13,307 nucleotides of DNA from Kiritimatiellia bacterium (GTDB lineage Bacteria; Verrucomicrobiota; Kiritimatiellia; RFP12; DVOR01): positions 1 through 13,307 of the forward strand of contig CAAGNN010000070.1 in the NCBI GenBank assembly GCA_900771325.1, read 5' to 3'. The position numbers and the translations under genes were made by a program. This document shows positions 6,802 to 13,164 of this stretch, one piece after another (position 1 is the first letter of the stretch; each line of letters starts with the position of its first letter). Below the pieces are notes generated by a model. That model had not been told where the DNA came from. It worked only from the letters and a program-made list of their open reading frames with translations, and made no database searches.

Positions 6802-8163
6802 TTAGCGCAACTGCGGCATCCAGCCGCTCAACGTGGCGCAAACAATCAAAAACACGCATAGCACCGCCGGCGTATGCAACGGCGTGCCAATCAACGAAGC
6901 GAGCAGAACCCCCAACACCCCCAGGCCGGCCCCCGCAAAGACAAAGATGTAGCGCATACTGTAATGCCGGCGCACGCCCTGGTGGAACTCCACCCACTGC
7001 ATCAGGCACTTGCCGAGCAGTGCCACGCCAGGTAGCAGCAGGAAGATTGTACCCATCAAACCGCGTTCGGAGAGAAGCTTGAGCAGGTCGCACGGCACAC
7101 CGGTGCCGCCCGAACGCCAAAGGGCCCAGGCCCGAGCTCCCTTCACGAAGAGTTTACCCATAAAGTCCATCGCCTGCGGCCCGCCGCCCAGCATCGGCTC
7201 GGCTCCCATCACCTTCAACGCCAAGTCGGCCCGGAAGCCCCACTGACCGAAGAAGGCCTCCAACTGCTGCGCCCACAACTCGGGGGCCCAAAGCGTCCGC
7301 TCGGGGGCCAAGGCCAACCCGAGCCCGGCGGCAAAGAGCGCCGGCAGAAGCATCACGCAATGCCACAACGAGTGCGGATAGCGCCCGCCCCCGCGCACCG
7401 CCACCACCGCGAAGCAGAGATAGACCACCAGCACCAACGCCGAGGCCGCCAAGATTTCCACTGGGGAGAAGGCCGCCAACCCCATTCCGTTGGCCACCAC
7501 CATTGCCTGTGCCCAAGCGAGCGTCTTCCAATGGCCCTCCAGGAAAGCTTCGGCCGCAATGCCCATTCCTGTGCACGTCATCAGCAGCCAAAGCACGCTT
7601 GCGTCGAAGGGTCCTCCCAACCACGCCAGCGCCGGGGTTGTCCCCGTCACCAGCCCGGCCACCAAGCTTCCCAAGGCCAAGAGGCCGGTCAGGCAACCGA
7701 GCCCCAAGAGCGCCCAAAGCCGTTGCGAACGCGGCAACGCGCACCGAATCGCCACGGCCCCGGCCAACCCGGTCGTGAGTCCGGCCCAGAAACCAGTTCC
7801 AAGGCCCAGCTCAATCGAGGAAGGCAAGAAGGCCATCGGCGGCAAGGCGTAGATCCAACGCTTCAACTCTGCGCTATACGCCCACGCACGCGGCCCGTTG
7901 AGGAGCCCAATACCCGCCCAAACGACGGCCAACAGGCCGCCCCAGACAACCACATCCGTGCGCAACCGCCCGGCCACGCGGACGCGAGCCAACCAAAAGG
8001 TCTCCCCCTTCCGCCCGGGAGGCAGGGCCATCGCCATCAAGATAAGCGAGAGCGCGCCCCAAATCGCCAGGAAGGCGCTTGGCGAGGGGGTAAGACAAAG
8101 GGTGCCCGCCATCACCAGAAGGTGGGCAAGCACCCAGTATTTCGTCAACAGGAGTCGCAGCAC
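6802..8163 (-). CDS. Polytopic membrane protein, probable O-antigen polymerase/ligase (Wzy_C-like)
   Basis: A 453-residue protein made almost entirely of hydrophobic helices (I estimate 11-13). Between late helices lies a polar loop, about residues 325-375, with M-G-A-E-P-M-L-G-G-G-P-Q-A-M followed by D-L-L-K-L-L-S-E-R-G-L-M-G. That pair of motifs resembles the large periplasmic loop and following helix of O-antigen ligases and Wzy polymerases (G-x-G-P-x-x-F then L-x-x-x-x-E-x-G-x-x-G). Position between a Wzz/kinase and an outer-membrane barrel supports a polymerase role. The start codon is GTG at 8161-8163; the upstream Shine-Dalgarno is weak, and a start further inside, such as Met18, cannot be excluded. 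The gene stops 22 bases before the kinase start. Polymerase versus ligase cannot be told from sequence. Confidence 0.72.
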   Translation of the reverse strand: MLRLLLTKYWVLAHLLVMAGTLCLTPSPSAFLAIWGALSLILMAMALPPGRKGETFWLARVRVAGRLRTDVVVWGGLLAVVWAGIGLLNGPRAWAYSAELKRWIYALPPMAFLPSSIELGLGTGFWAGLTTGLAGAVAIRCALPRSQRLWALLGLGCLTGLLALGSLVAGLVTGTTPALAWLGGPFDASVLWLLMTCTGMGIAAEAFLEGHWKTLAWAQAMVVANGMGLAAFSPVEILAASALVLVVYLCFAVVAVRGGGRYPHSLWHCVMLLPALFAAGLGLALAPERTLWAPELWAQQLEAFFGQWGFRADLALKVMGAEPMLGGGPQAMDFMGKLFVKGARAWALWRSGGTGVPCDLLKLLSERGLMGTIFLLLPGVALLGKCLMQWVEFHQGVRRHYSMRYIFVFAGAGLGVLGVLLASLIGTPLHTPAVLCVFLIVCATLSGWMPQLR

Positions 8164-8183
8164 TGCAGCGTCCCGGGGGCGCT

Positions 8184-9377
8184 TTAGAGGTGGAAGCTCA
8201 GGCCGACATCCAGACGGAGGTCATCCGTGTCATCACCATCCGAGTACATATCGCTCTTCCAAGAGACCGTGCCGTAGAGGGAGGTGAAGCGGTTGAGGGC
8301 GTAGGAGGTGCTGAGCGAGGTCTGGATGTAGGTGCGGTCGTAATCGCGCTCGACGCTGTTGCCTTGGTGGTCTTCGTAACTCCAAGCCACGTTGAGACGC
8401 GAACTCCAGCGCTCGTTCCACTGGGCGTTGATCGAGCCGGTGAGGCGGTTGCTCCAGATGTAGTAGTCGCGCTGGTCGCCATCGTATTCAGGCTCATACT
8501 GCGCGCTGAGGGCCAAGGAGGCGGCGAAGGTGCGGTTAATCTTGTAGGCCAAGCTGACATCATAGCTCGGGCCGTAGGCGGTGTCGTCCTCGTAGCCGCT
8601 ATAGTCGTAGATGCCCAGACCGGCCATCGCGCTATAGGTGAGCTTCTGAGTGATCGAACCGCTCATACCGGTGCGGATGTAATAGGCCGTCGAGTTGTCA
8701 TCCGCGTCGTCCCAAGTGGTCGAGAAGGAGACATTCCAGTAGTGACGGGCGAAGATGGCGCGACCGGCCAGGAGGCTCAGGGAGTAGGAGTCGGACTCAT
8801 TCTTGTAGCCATCGAGTTGCTTGGAGCGGCTCCAGCCGAGGCCGGCGGACCACTGCCACTTATCGCCCTGATAACCCAGGCCGAGGTTGGCGTTGTAGCT
8901 CTCGGAGCGGTTCTCGTCGACGCTCGGGGTGCCGTAGTCGTTCCAGGTTTCGCCGTAGAACTCGTCATTCTCCGAGCGCGAGTAGGAGGCCGAGGCCGAG
9001 AGGGTGAGGTTGCGGGCGAGCTTACGGCGGGTGGAGATGCTCAAGCCGTAGGAATCGCTGTCCTGCGCATTATCGCTGTCGAAGCCGCGCTCCATCGAGT
9101 AGAAGCCCGAGAGGCTGAAGCTACCGATATCCTTAACGCCTTCCTTGCCGGCGTAGGAGAGGGTGAAGGAGGGCTGGACGCGCCAACCACCGCCACTCTT
9201 CTCGTTCTGCGAGGTGTTGCGCGCATTCGTTTCCCAGAAGGCACCCACACTCACCGAGGGAGAGAAGCGCAGGCAGTCACGCGGACCGAAAGCGATGCCG
9301 TTGCCGTCAAAGAGCGAGCCGGCGAGGAGGGGCATTCCGGCCATAGCCAGGATCGCGACCAAAAGGGGCTTTTTCAT
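8184..9377 (-). CDS. Outer-membrane beta-barrel protein of an exopolysaccharide export system
   Basis: A 397-residue secreted protein: signal peptide with K-K at 2-3, hydrophobic core 5-18, likely cleavage after Ala19. The rest is a run of amphipathic beta-strands rich in Tyr, Trp, Ser and Asp (for example L-S-A-S-A-S-Y-S-R-S and L-N-V-A-W-S-Y-E-D), with acidic loops, ending L-D-V-G-L-S-F-H-L. Length fits roughly 16-18 strands. It resembles the putative beta-barrel porin class (BBP2-like) that recurs in EPS and exosortase clusters. Some systems with a short Wza-type protein use a separate barrel as the outer-membrane pore (known from Wzp proteins of Myxococcus); a similar job here is inference. 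Strong Shine-Dalgarno AGGAGA eight bases before the ATG. Spacing to both neighbours is 20-28 bases. Confidence 0.82.
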   Translation of the reverse strand: MKKPLLVAILAMAGMPLLAGSLFDGNGIAFGPRDCLRFSPSVSVGAFWETNARNTSQNEKSGGGWRVQPSFTLSYAGKEGVKDIGSFSLSGFYSMERGFDSDNAQDSDSYGLSISTRRKLARNLTLSASASYSRSENDEFYGETWNDYGTPSVDENRSESYNANLGLGYQGDKWQWSAGLGWSRSKQLDGYKNESDSYSLSLLAGRAIFARHYWNVSFSTTWDDADDNSTAYYIRTGMSGSITQKLTYSAMAGLGIYDYSGYEDDTAYGPSYDVSLAYKINRTFAASLALSAQYEPEYDGDQRDYYIWSNRLTGSINAQWNERWSSRLNVAWSYEDHQGNSVERDYDRTYIQTSLSTSYALNRFTSLYGTVSWKSDMYSDGDDTDDLRLDVGLSFHL

Positions 9378-9405
9378 ATCTAACTTCTCCTAAGAGCAGA
9401 GGGAT

Positions 9406-10458
9406 TTAGAGGTACTGATTGCCGTAAGTCGGCGAGGGCGGCAGGATGACATCCGTCGGGCGCGGCTGGTTGGCGATACCGAACTCGCCGGCTCCAATCA
9501 TCTGCTCGGGCTGGGTGGCGTAGTCAACCACCGAGGGGGGCAGGAGCGTGGGGTGCTCCCAGTCGTACATCGCAGAGCCCATCGTGTCGATGGTCAGGCC
9601 CAGCACATCGGTCGAGAAGCGCGCGAGGAGCGGCACCTTAACTTCGCGGGCCTCGCCGGTTTCGCCATCGGCGGCACTGGGGGTGGTGGTCGGCAAGGGG
9701 GCGACAGGGACCTCCTGGGGCTCAAGGGCGGGCGAGCCGGCGGTCTGATTGGCAACGGGCTCGGCGACCGGCGCAGGCTCGTTCGCGGCGGCAGCGGCCA
9801 CGACATTGCCGGTGTTGGGGTCGGCGGGGGTTTCGGCCACTTCATCAACGCCCGAGGCGGCGGCAATCACCTCGCGATTGTTCTGCTCGGAGGCGGTGAT
9901 GTAGGTGGCGGCAGCGGCCTGCATCGCGGGCGGGAGGGCGGCAACCATCGCCGGGCGGGTGCGCTCGGGGTCGGAAGAGGCGCGCGCGAAGGTGGCGGCC
10001 AGGATGCTAACGCGCACGGTGGGCGAGTCGGTGCCGGAAACTTCGATGTAGCGCGAGGCGGAGGAGACGACCTTGGAGCAGAAAGCGTCGAACTGCGCGT
10101 CGGTCATCTTGTTGGCCTGCTGGTCGAAGTTCGCCTTCCCGAGGGTTTCGGCCACCGGCTGGAGGTAGGTCATCGGGATGGAGTTGAAGATTTCGGCAAT
10201 CATTCCGATGGAGTTGCCCGAGGAGATGAGCACGCGCGAGGCGGTGATCAGTTGCTGGGTTTTGGTCTCTTCATCGGTGGGTTGGGCGGCGATGGCCTCG
10301 ATGATTTGCTTAGCCAGGGCCTGGCGTTCGGCGGCCGGCTTGGCTTGAATGGCCGCAGCAATCCGCGCCGGGGCGAGGTCAGCCTCGGTCAACGCCGCAA
10401 TCGCCACTCCGGAGCCCAGCAGGGCCACGGCGGTCATTAGAATCCATAACTTCTTCAT
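9406..10458 (-). CDS. Secreted protein of unknown function in the export operon
   Basis: I do not recognise this family. The start at 10458 (M-K-K-L-W-I-L-M) is chosen over the in-frame ATG eight codons upstream because it begins a clean signal peptide and has GAGGAG eight bases before it. The 350-residue product has a signal peptide cleaved around Ala21, a helical, Ala-rich region (about 24-205), a low-complexity Ala/Pro/Glu/Thr linker (about 205-265) and a C-terminal segment with L-T-I-D-T-M-G-S-A-M-Y-D-W and the end P-T-Y-G-N-Q-Y-L. No enzyme motif is visible. It lies between the Wza-like gene and the barrel, 33 and 28 bases from them. A periplasmic linker between export lipoprotein and barrel is a guess from position and layout. 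Confidence 0.8.
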   Translation of the reverse strand: MKKLWILMTAVALLGSGVAIAALTEADLAPARIAAAIQAKPAAERQALAKQIIEAIAAQPTDEETKTQQLITASRVLISSGNSIGMIAEIFNSIPMTYLQPVAETLGKANFDQQANKMTDAQFDAFCSKVVSSASRYIEVSGTDSPTVRVSILAATFARASSDPERTRPAMVAALPPAMQAAAATYITASEQNNREVIAAASGVDEVAETPADPNTGNVVAAAAANEPAPVAEPVANQTAGSPALEPQEVPVAPLPTTTPSAADGETGEAREVKVPLLARFSTDVLGLTIDTMGSAMYDWEHPTLLPPSVVDYATQPEQMIGAGEFGIANQPRPTDVILPPSPTYGNQYL

Positions 10459-10491
10459 AAACGAACTCCTCACGTTTGTCAATTCACTCGA

Positions 10492-11136
10492 TTAGAAGTT
10501 GCTCTCCGGGACATCGAGAACATCGCCGGGCATTAAAAGGATGTTCAACTCAGCATCGCCATATCGCCCAATACGCTCGGTGTCGATAATGGCCTGCTGC
10601 TTCGTGCCATCGGTGAAGCTGCGCGTAACGCGTACCGCGCGGGCATCGGCCCATTGGCCCATCCCGCCGGAGAGTTGCAACGCTTGCATCACCGTGAGGT
10701 CGCACGTCGGCGGAATGCTGACGACGCCCTTTTGCCCCACGCACCCAGTGACGAGCACCGACCCGTAGGGCGACGAGCCGCCTTCGCCCATCGGCACGTA
10801 GTAGGCCGAGACGAGGGGATCGACGTAAAACTCCTTGTAGCGCTTGGTCAGCTCCTCCTGGAACTGCTCGATGGTCATCCCTGCGCAGTGCACTTGCTGG
10901 ATATAAGGCAGTACGATATCGCCCGAAGCCGAGACCTCCTTGACGGCTTCTTCCATCACCGGCTCACCGGAGGCTACGACCGAGATACGCACCTTCACGC
11001 CCACGCGCAACTGGGGCACAATCACCCCGGGCTTCAGCGCCTGCGGCGGCACAAGTTCGGTCCCCTCGGGCACCGAGAACATCTCGCACCCAAGGAAACA
11101 GAGGGTTCCAAGCAACAATAACATCAAGCGTCGCAT
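10492..11136 (-). CDS. Short Wza-like polysaccharide export lipoprotein (OPX family)
   Basis: Outer-membrane/periplasmic component that channels polysaccharide through the periplasm. The 214 residues begin with a lipoprotein-type signal: M-R-R, Leu-rich core, then F-L-G-C with the acylated Cys likely at 17 (position -3 is Phe, so the lipobox is imperfect). A Poly_export domain (about 41-113) carries A-S-G-D-I-V-L-P-Y-I, and one SLBB domain (about 124-213) carries V-L-V-T-G-C-V-G-Q-K-G-V-V and ends M-P-G-D-V-L-D-V-P. E. coli Wza has about 379 residues, more SLBB domains and a C-terminal membrane helix; all of that is absent here. The start at 11136 is preferred over an upstream in-frame ATG at 11256, since it begins the signal peptide and has AGGAGA just upstream. 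First gene of the operon. Confidence 0.9.
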   Translation of the reverse strand: MRRLMLLLLGTLCFLGCEMFSVPEGTELVPPQALKPGVIVPQLRVGVKVRISVVASGEPVMEEAVKEVSASGDIVLPYIQQVHCAGMTIEQFQEELTKRYKEFYVDPLVSAYYVPMGEGGSSPYGSVLVTGCVGQKGVVSIPPTCDLTVMQALQLSGGMGQWADARAVRVTRSFTDGTKQQAIIDTERIGRYGDAELNILLMPGDVLDVPESNF

Positions 11137-11140
11137 CGCT

Positions 11141-11202
11141 TCTCCTGACCAATTCGGTAATACAATAGCATACCCCCGGGCTATGGGCAAGTCTTTTTTC
11201 GC
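11141..11202 (-). promoter_or_regulatory. Promoter and ribosome binding site of the export operon
   Basis: On the minus strand TTGCCC (-35, plus coordinates 11185-11190) and TATTGT (-10, 11162-11167) are separated by exactly 17 bases; each matches the sigma-70 consensus at four of six positions. GCGAAAAAAG (11193-11202) lies two bases upstream of the -35, as an UP-like A-tract. Transcription would begin near 11155, about 19 bases before the ATG at 11136, with the AGGAGA ribosome binding site at 11141-11146 in the leader. The same A-tract stands before the tRNA promoter. There is no clear terminator between the clpX stop and this promoter. Confidence 0.65.
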
Positions 11203-11224
11203 ATCAGCTTCACTTTTGGTCTGC

Positions 11225-12541
11225 TCACGCCTCAGCCTCCAGGCGCTGACGGACAATTTCGGCGGTGATTTCGAGGGTGCCGCGCTTGGCGGTTTCCTCC
11301 AAATCGTACATAAACTCGGCCATCACCTGCTCCATAATGGCACGCAGACCACGCGCGCCGGTCTTGCGCTTGAGCGCTTCGGCGGCAATGGCGCGCAGGG
11401 CCTCGTCGGTGAAACTCAGCGCCACGCCGTCCATCGCCATCAACTTCTGGTATTGGCGGACGATGGCGTTGCGCGGCTCGGTGAGAATGCGCACCAGCTC
11501 TGCCTCGGTCAACTCGCTCATCTTGGCAATCACGGGGATGCGGCCGACGAACTCGGGGATGAGGCCAAAGCTGACCAAGTCCTCGGGCTGAACCTGCGAG
11601 AGGATGCGCTCGCGCTCCTGTTCGGCCTCGGTGGTGGTGTCGACAAAGCCGATGGCCTTGCGGCCCAGGCGGTCGCGAATCTTCTCATCGAGTCCCACGA
11701 ACGCGCCGCCGCAGATGAAGAGGATATTGGAGGTGTCCACGGCGATATACTCGGCCTGCGGATGCTTGCGCCCGCCCTTCTCCGGCACGTGCGCCACGGT
11801 GCCCTCGACAATCTTCAGGAGAGCCTGTTGCACGCCTTCGCCGCTCACGTCGCGCGTGATGGAGGTGTTCTCGGTCTTGCGGGCAATCTTGTCGATCTCA
11901 TCGATATAGACGATGCCGCGCTGGGCCTCAGCCACATTCATCGCGCAGTTCTGCAGGAGGTAGAGGAGGATGTTCTCCACGTCCTCGCCCACATAGCCGG
12001 CCTCGGTGACGGTGGTGGCATCGGCAATCGCGAAGGGCACCTTGAGCATCCGCGCCAGGGTCTTGGCAAAGAGCGTCTTCCCGCAGCCGGTCGGGCCAAT
12101 CAAAAGCACATTGCTCTTCTCGATCTCCACGTCGGCAAAGGGATCGCTCTTGGCGTTCTCCTTCGCCGGCTTCTGCCCCAAGCGGCGATAGTGGTTGTGG
12201 ACGGCCACGGCGAGAAGCTTCTTCACCCGGTCGTGCCCCACGATATACTGATCGAGAAAGGCCTTGATTTGCGGCGGCGGGGGCACCTCAATCGGCGCGA
12301 GCTTCTTTGCCTCGGCCTTCGCCTTGGGCGCCCCCTCCACCAACCCGGCCTCTTGGAGCATCGCCATCATCTGCTGCACCTCCGGCAGCTCCCCGGCCTT
12401 CCACCCGGCAATCCGCAGCATGCACTGATCGCAAATCACCGCCCCATTGAACTCGCCCTGGACGCACTTCTCCGGCTCAGCCATCCGCCCACAGAACGAA
12501 CACTGAACCTTCTCTTCTTCGTGCTTGCCGCGCTTGGCCAT
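11225..12541 (-). CDS. clpX: ATP-dependent Clp protease ATP-binding subunit ClpX
   Basis: Hexameric AAA+ unfoldase that feeds substrates to ClpP. The 438-residue length is normal. Zinc-binding domain: Cys14, Cys17, Cys37, Cys40. AAA+ core: Walker A G-P-T-G-C-G-K-T (149-156), pore loop G-Y-V-G (182-185), Walker B I-V-Y-I-D-E (210-215), R-K-H pore loop (258-260), sensor-2 region G-A-R-G-L-R near the C-terminus. The I-G-F tripeptide (297-299) that docks on ClpP is intact, so a ClpP partner is expected, but clpP is not next to it as it often is. The start at 12541 is set by GGAGGAA five bases upstream; the longer in-frame extension to 12640 runs into the tRNA-Ser gene. An intrinsic terminator lies directly upstream, leaving no room for a private promoter after it. 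Confidence 0.97.
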   Translation of the reverse strand: MAKRGKHEEEKVQCSFCGRMAEPEKCVQGEFNGAVICDQCMLRIAGWKAGELPEVQQMMAMLQEAGLVEGAPKAKAEAKKLAPIEVPPPPQIKAFLDQYIVGHDRVKKLLAVAVHNHYRRLGQKPAKENAKSDPFADVEIEKSNVLLIGPTGCGKTLFAKTLARMLKVPFAIADATTVTEAGYVGEDVENILLYLLQNCAMNVAEAQRGIVYIDEIDKIARKTENTSITRDVSGEGVQQALLKIVEGTVAHVPEKGGRKHPQAEYIAVDTSNILFICGGAFVGLDEKIRDRLGRKAIGFVDTTTEAEQERERILSQVQPEDLVSFGLIPEFVGRIPVIAKMSELTEAELVRILTEPRNAIVRQYQKLMAMDGVALSFTDEALRAIAAEALKRKTGARGLRAIMEQVMAEFMYDLEETAKRGTLEITAEIVRQRLEAEA

Positions 12542-12552
12542 GGCTTCCTCCG

Positions 12553-12583
12553 AAAACAAAGGCCGCCTCGATGCGAGGTGGCC
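12553..12583 (-). terminator. Intrinsic terminator of the tRNA cluster, in the clpX leader
   Basis: On the minus strand GGCCACCTCG, loop CAT, CGAGGCGGCC (plus 12561-12583) forms a 10-bp stem with one wobble pair, followed at once by TTTGTTTT (12553-12560). It begins 10 bases after the CCA end of tRNA-Ser. The U-tract ends one base before the clpX ribosome binding site (12545-12551). Confidence 0.85.
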
Positions 12584-12593
12584 GCGCTGAAAG

Positions 12594-12683
12594 TGGCGGA
12601 GAGGGAGGGATTCGAACCCCCGGTACCTTGCGGCACGCATGATTTCGAGTCATGTGCATTCAACCAGGCTCTGCCACCTCTCC
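12594..12683 (-). tRNA. tRNA-Ser (CGA)
   Basis: A 90-base gene including the encoded CCA end. The acceptor GGAGAGG pairs with CCTCTCC, discriminator G. The anticodon stem is CATGA/TCATG around CTCGAAA, giving anticodon CGA, which reads UCG. The long variable arm expected of class II tRNA-Ser is present. The T-loop is the normal TTCGAAT. It is the last tRNA of the cluster, only two bases after the neighbouring tRNA-Glu. Confidence 0.96.
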
Positions 12684-12685
12684 GA

Positions 12686-12760
12686 TGGCACCCCCAAGCG
12701 GAGTCGGACCGCTCTTCCAAGGATGAGAACCTTGTGTCCTAGCCGATAGACGATGGGGGC
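12686..12760 (-). tRNA. tRNA-Glu (CTC), copy 1
   Basis: 75 bases including CCA. The acceptor GCCCCCA pairs with TGGGGGT (first pair is G-T). The anticodon stem CAAGG/CCTTG encloses TTCTCAT, anticodon CTC, which reads GAG. The T-arm is AGCGG-TCCGACT-CCGCT, so position 55 is C where U (pseudouridine) is nearly universal. Identical along its whole length to the copy at 12777-12851. Confidence 0.95.
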
Positions 12761-12776
12761 TCAGGACCTCCCCAGT

Positions 12777-12851
12777 TGGCACCCCCAAGCGGAGTCGGAC
12801 CGCTCTTCCAAGGATGAGAACCTTGTGTCCTAGCCGATAGACGATGGGGGC
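12777..12851 (-). tRNA. tRNA-Glu (CTC), copy 2
   Basis: Identical in all 75 bases to the gene at 12686-12760, including the CCA end and C55 in the T-loop. Identity stops at the gene boundaries: the 16-base spacer and the flanks differ. Anticodon CTC reads GAG. Confidence 0.95.
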
Positions 12852-12861
12852 CTAGGAAGTA

Positions 12862-12946
12862 TGGTGCACCCGGTGGGACTCGAACCCACACGCCTCGCAG
12901 CATAAGAACCTGAATCTTACGTGTCTGCCAATTCCACCACGGGTGC
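12862..12946 (-). tRNA. tRNA-Leu (CAG)
   Basis: 85 bases including CCA. The acceptor GCACCCG pairs with CGGGTGC, discriminator A. The anticodon stem TAAGA/TCTTA encloses TTCAGGT, anticodon CAG, which reads CUG. The extended variable arm and D-arm (GGTGGAATTGGCAGAC) are those of tRNA-Leu. The T-loop TTCGAGT is normal. Confidence 0.96.
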
Positions 12947-12959
12947 ATTGGGCTTCACT

Positions 12960-13036
12960 TGGTCGGAGCGGTGGGATTTGGACCCACGACCTTTTGGTCC
13001 CGAACCAAACGCGCTACCAGGCTGCGCTACGCTCCG
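12960..13036 (-). tRNA. tRNA-Pro (CGG)
   Basis: 77 bases including CCA, first gene of the cluster. The acceptor CGGAGCG pairs with CGCTCCG, discriminator A. The anticodon stem TTTGG/CCAAA encloses TTCGGGA, anticodon CGG, which reads CCG. The D-arm has the usual GCCTGGTAGC. The T-arm is GTGGG-TCCAAAT-CCCAC, so position 55 is C instead of U. Confidence 0.95.
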
Positions 13037-13053
13037 TCAAATAAAGTGCGCAC

Positions 13054-13095
13054 AGTGTAGCAGATTCCCACACCCAATGCAAGCACTTTTTTCGC
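13054..13095 (-). promoter_or_regulatory. Promoter of the tRNA cluster
   Basis: On the minus strand TTGCAT (-35, plus 13077-13082), a 17-base spacer, then TACACT (-10, 13054-13059, four of six consensus bases). GCGAAAAAAG (13086-13095) sits three bases upstream of the -35 as an UP-like A-tract. Predicted transcription start near 13047 gives a leader of about 11 bases before tRNA-Pro. The location directly ahead of a stable-RNA operon strengthens the call. Confidence 0.75.
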
Positions 13096-13098
13096 TTC

Positions 13099-13126
13099 CG
13101 CCCGCCGGTCTCCAGCAAGGCGGGCG
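13099..13126. repeat. GC-rich hairpin upstream of the tRNA promoter
   Basis: Perfect 8-bp inverted repeat CGCCCGCC/GGCGGGCG around a 12-base loop. No T-run follows on either strand. It may insulate the tRNA promoter from upstream transcription, but this is a guess. Confidence 0.5.
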
Positions 13127-13164
13127 AAGGGCGCGTACGGTGCCCCTACGGCCCCTTATATAGG

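Noticed and set aside
4737..7082. 781-codon open frame on the plus strand
   Set aside because: It is antisense to the Wzz/BY-kinase gene, whose domains are unambiguous. Long mirror frames are expected in GC-rich coding DNA, and the translation is low-complexity Gly/Glu/Val/Leu without domains.
8190..9383. 397-codon plus-strand frame over the barrel gene
   Set aside because: Exact mirror of the barrel gene, which has a signal peptide, a ribosome binding site and operon context; the mirror has none of these.
11137..11256. Upstream extension of the Wza-like gene by 40 codons
   Set aside because: It crosses the promoter, and the lipoprotein signal begins at 11136 behind a good ribosome binding site.
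12542..12640. Upstream extension of clpX by 33 codons
   Set aside because: It would overlap tRNA-Ser and the terminator, and the strong GGAGG site marks the start at 12541.
10940..12742. 600-codon plus-strand frame over the Wza-like gene and clpX
   Set aside because: Runs antisense to clpX and into the tRNA genes; no supporting motif.
12739..12948. 69-codon minus-strand frame over tRNA-Leu and tRNA-Glu
   Set aside because: It is the translation of tRNA genes; the W-W-N-W-Q-T-R string is a familiar artefact of translated tRNA-Leu.
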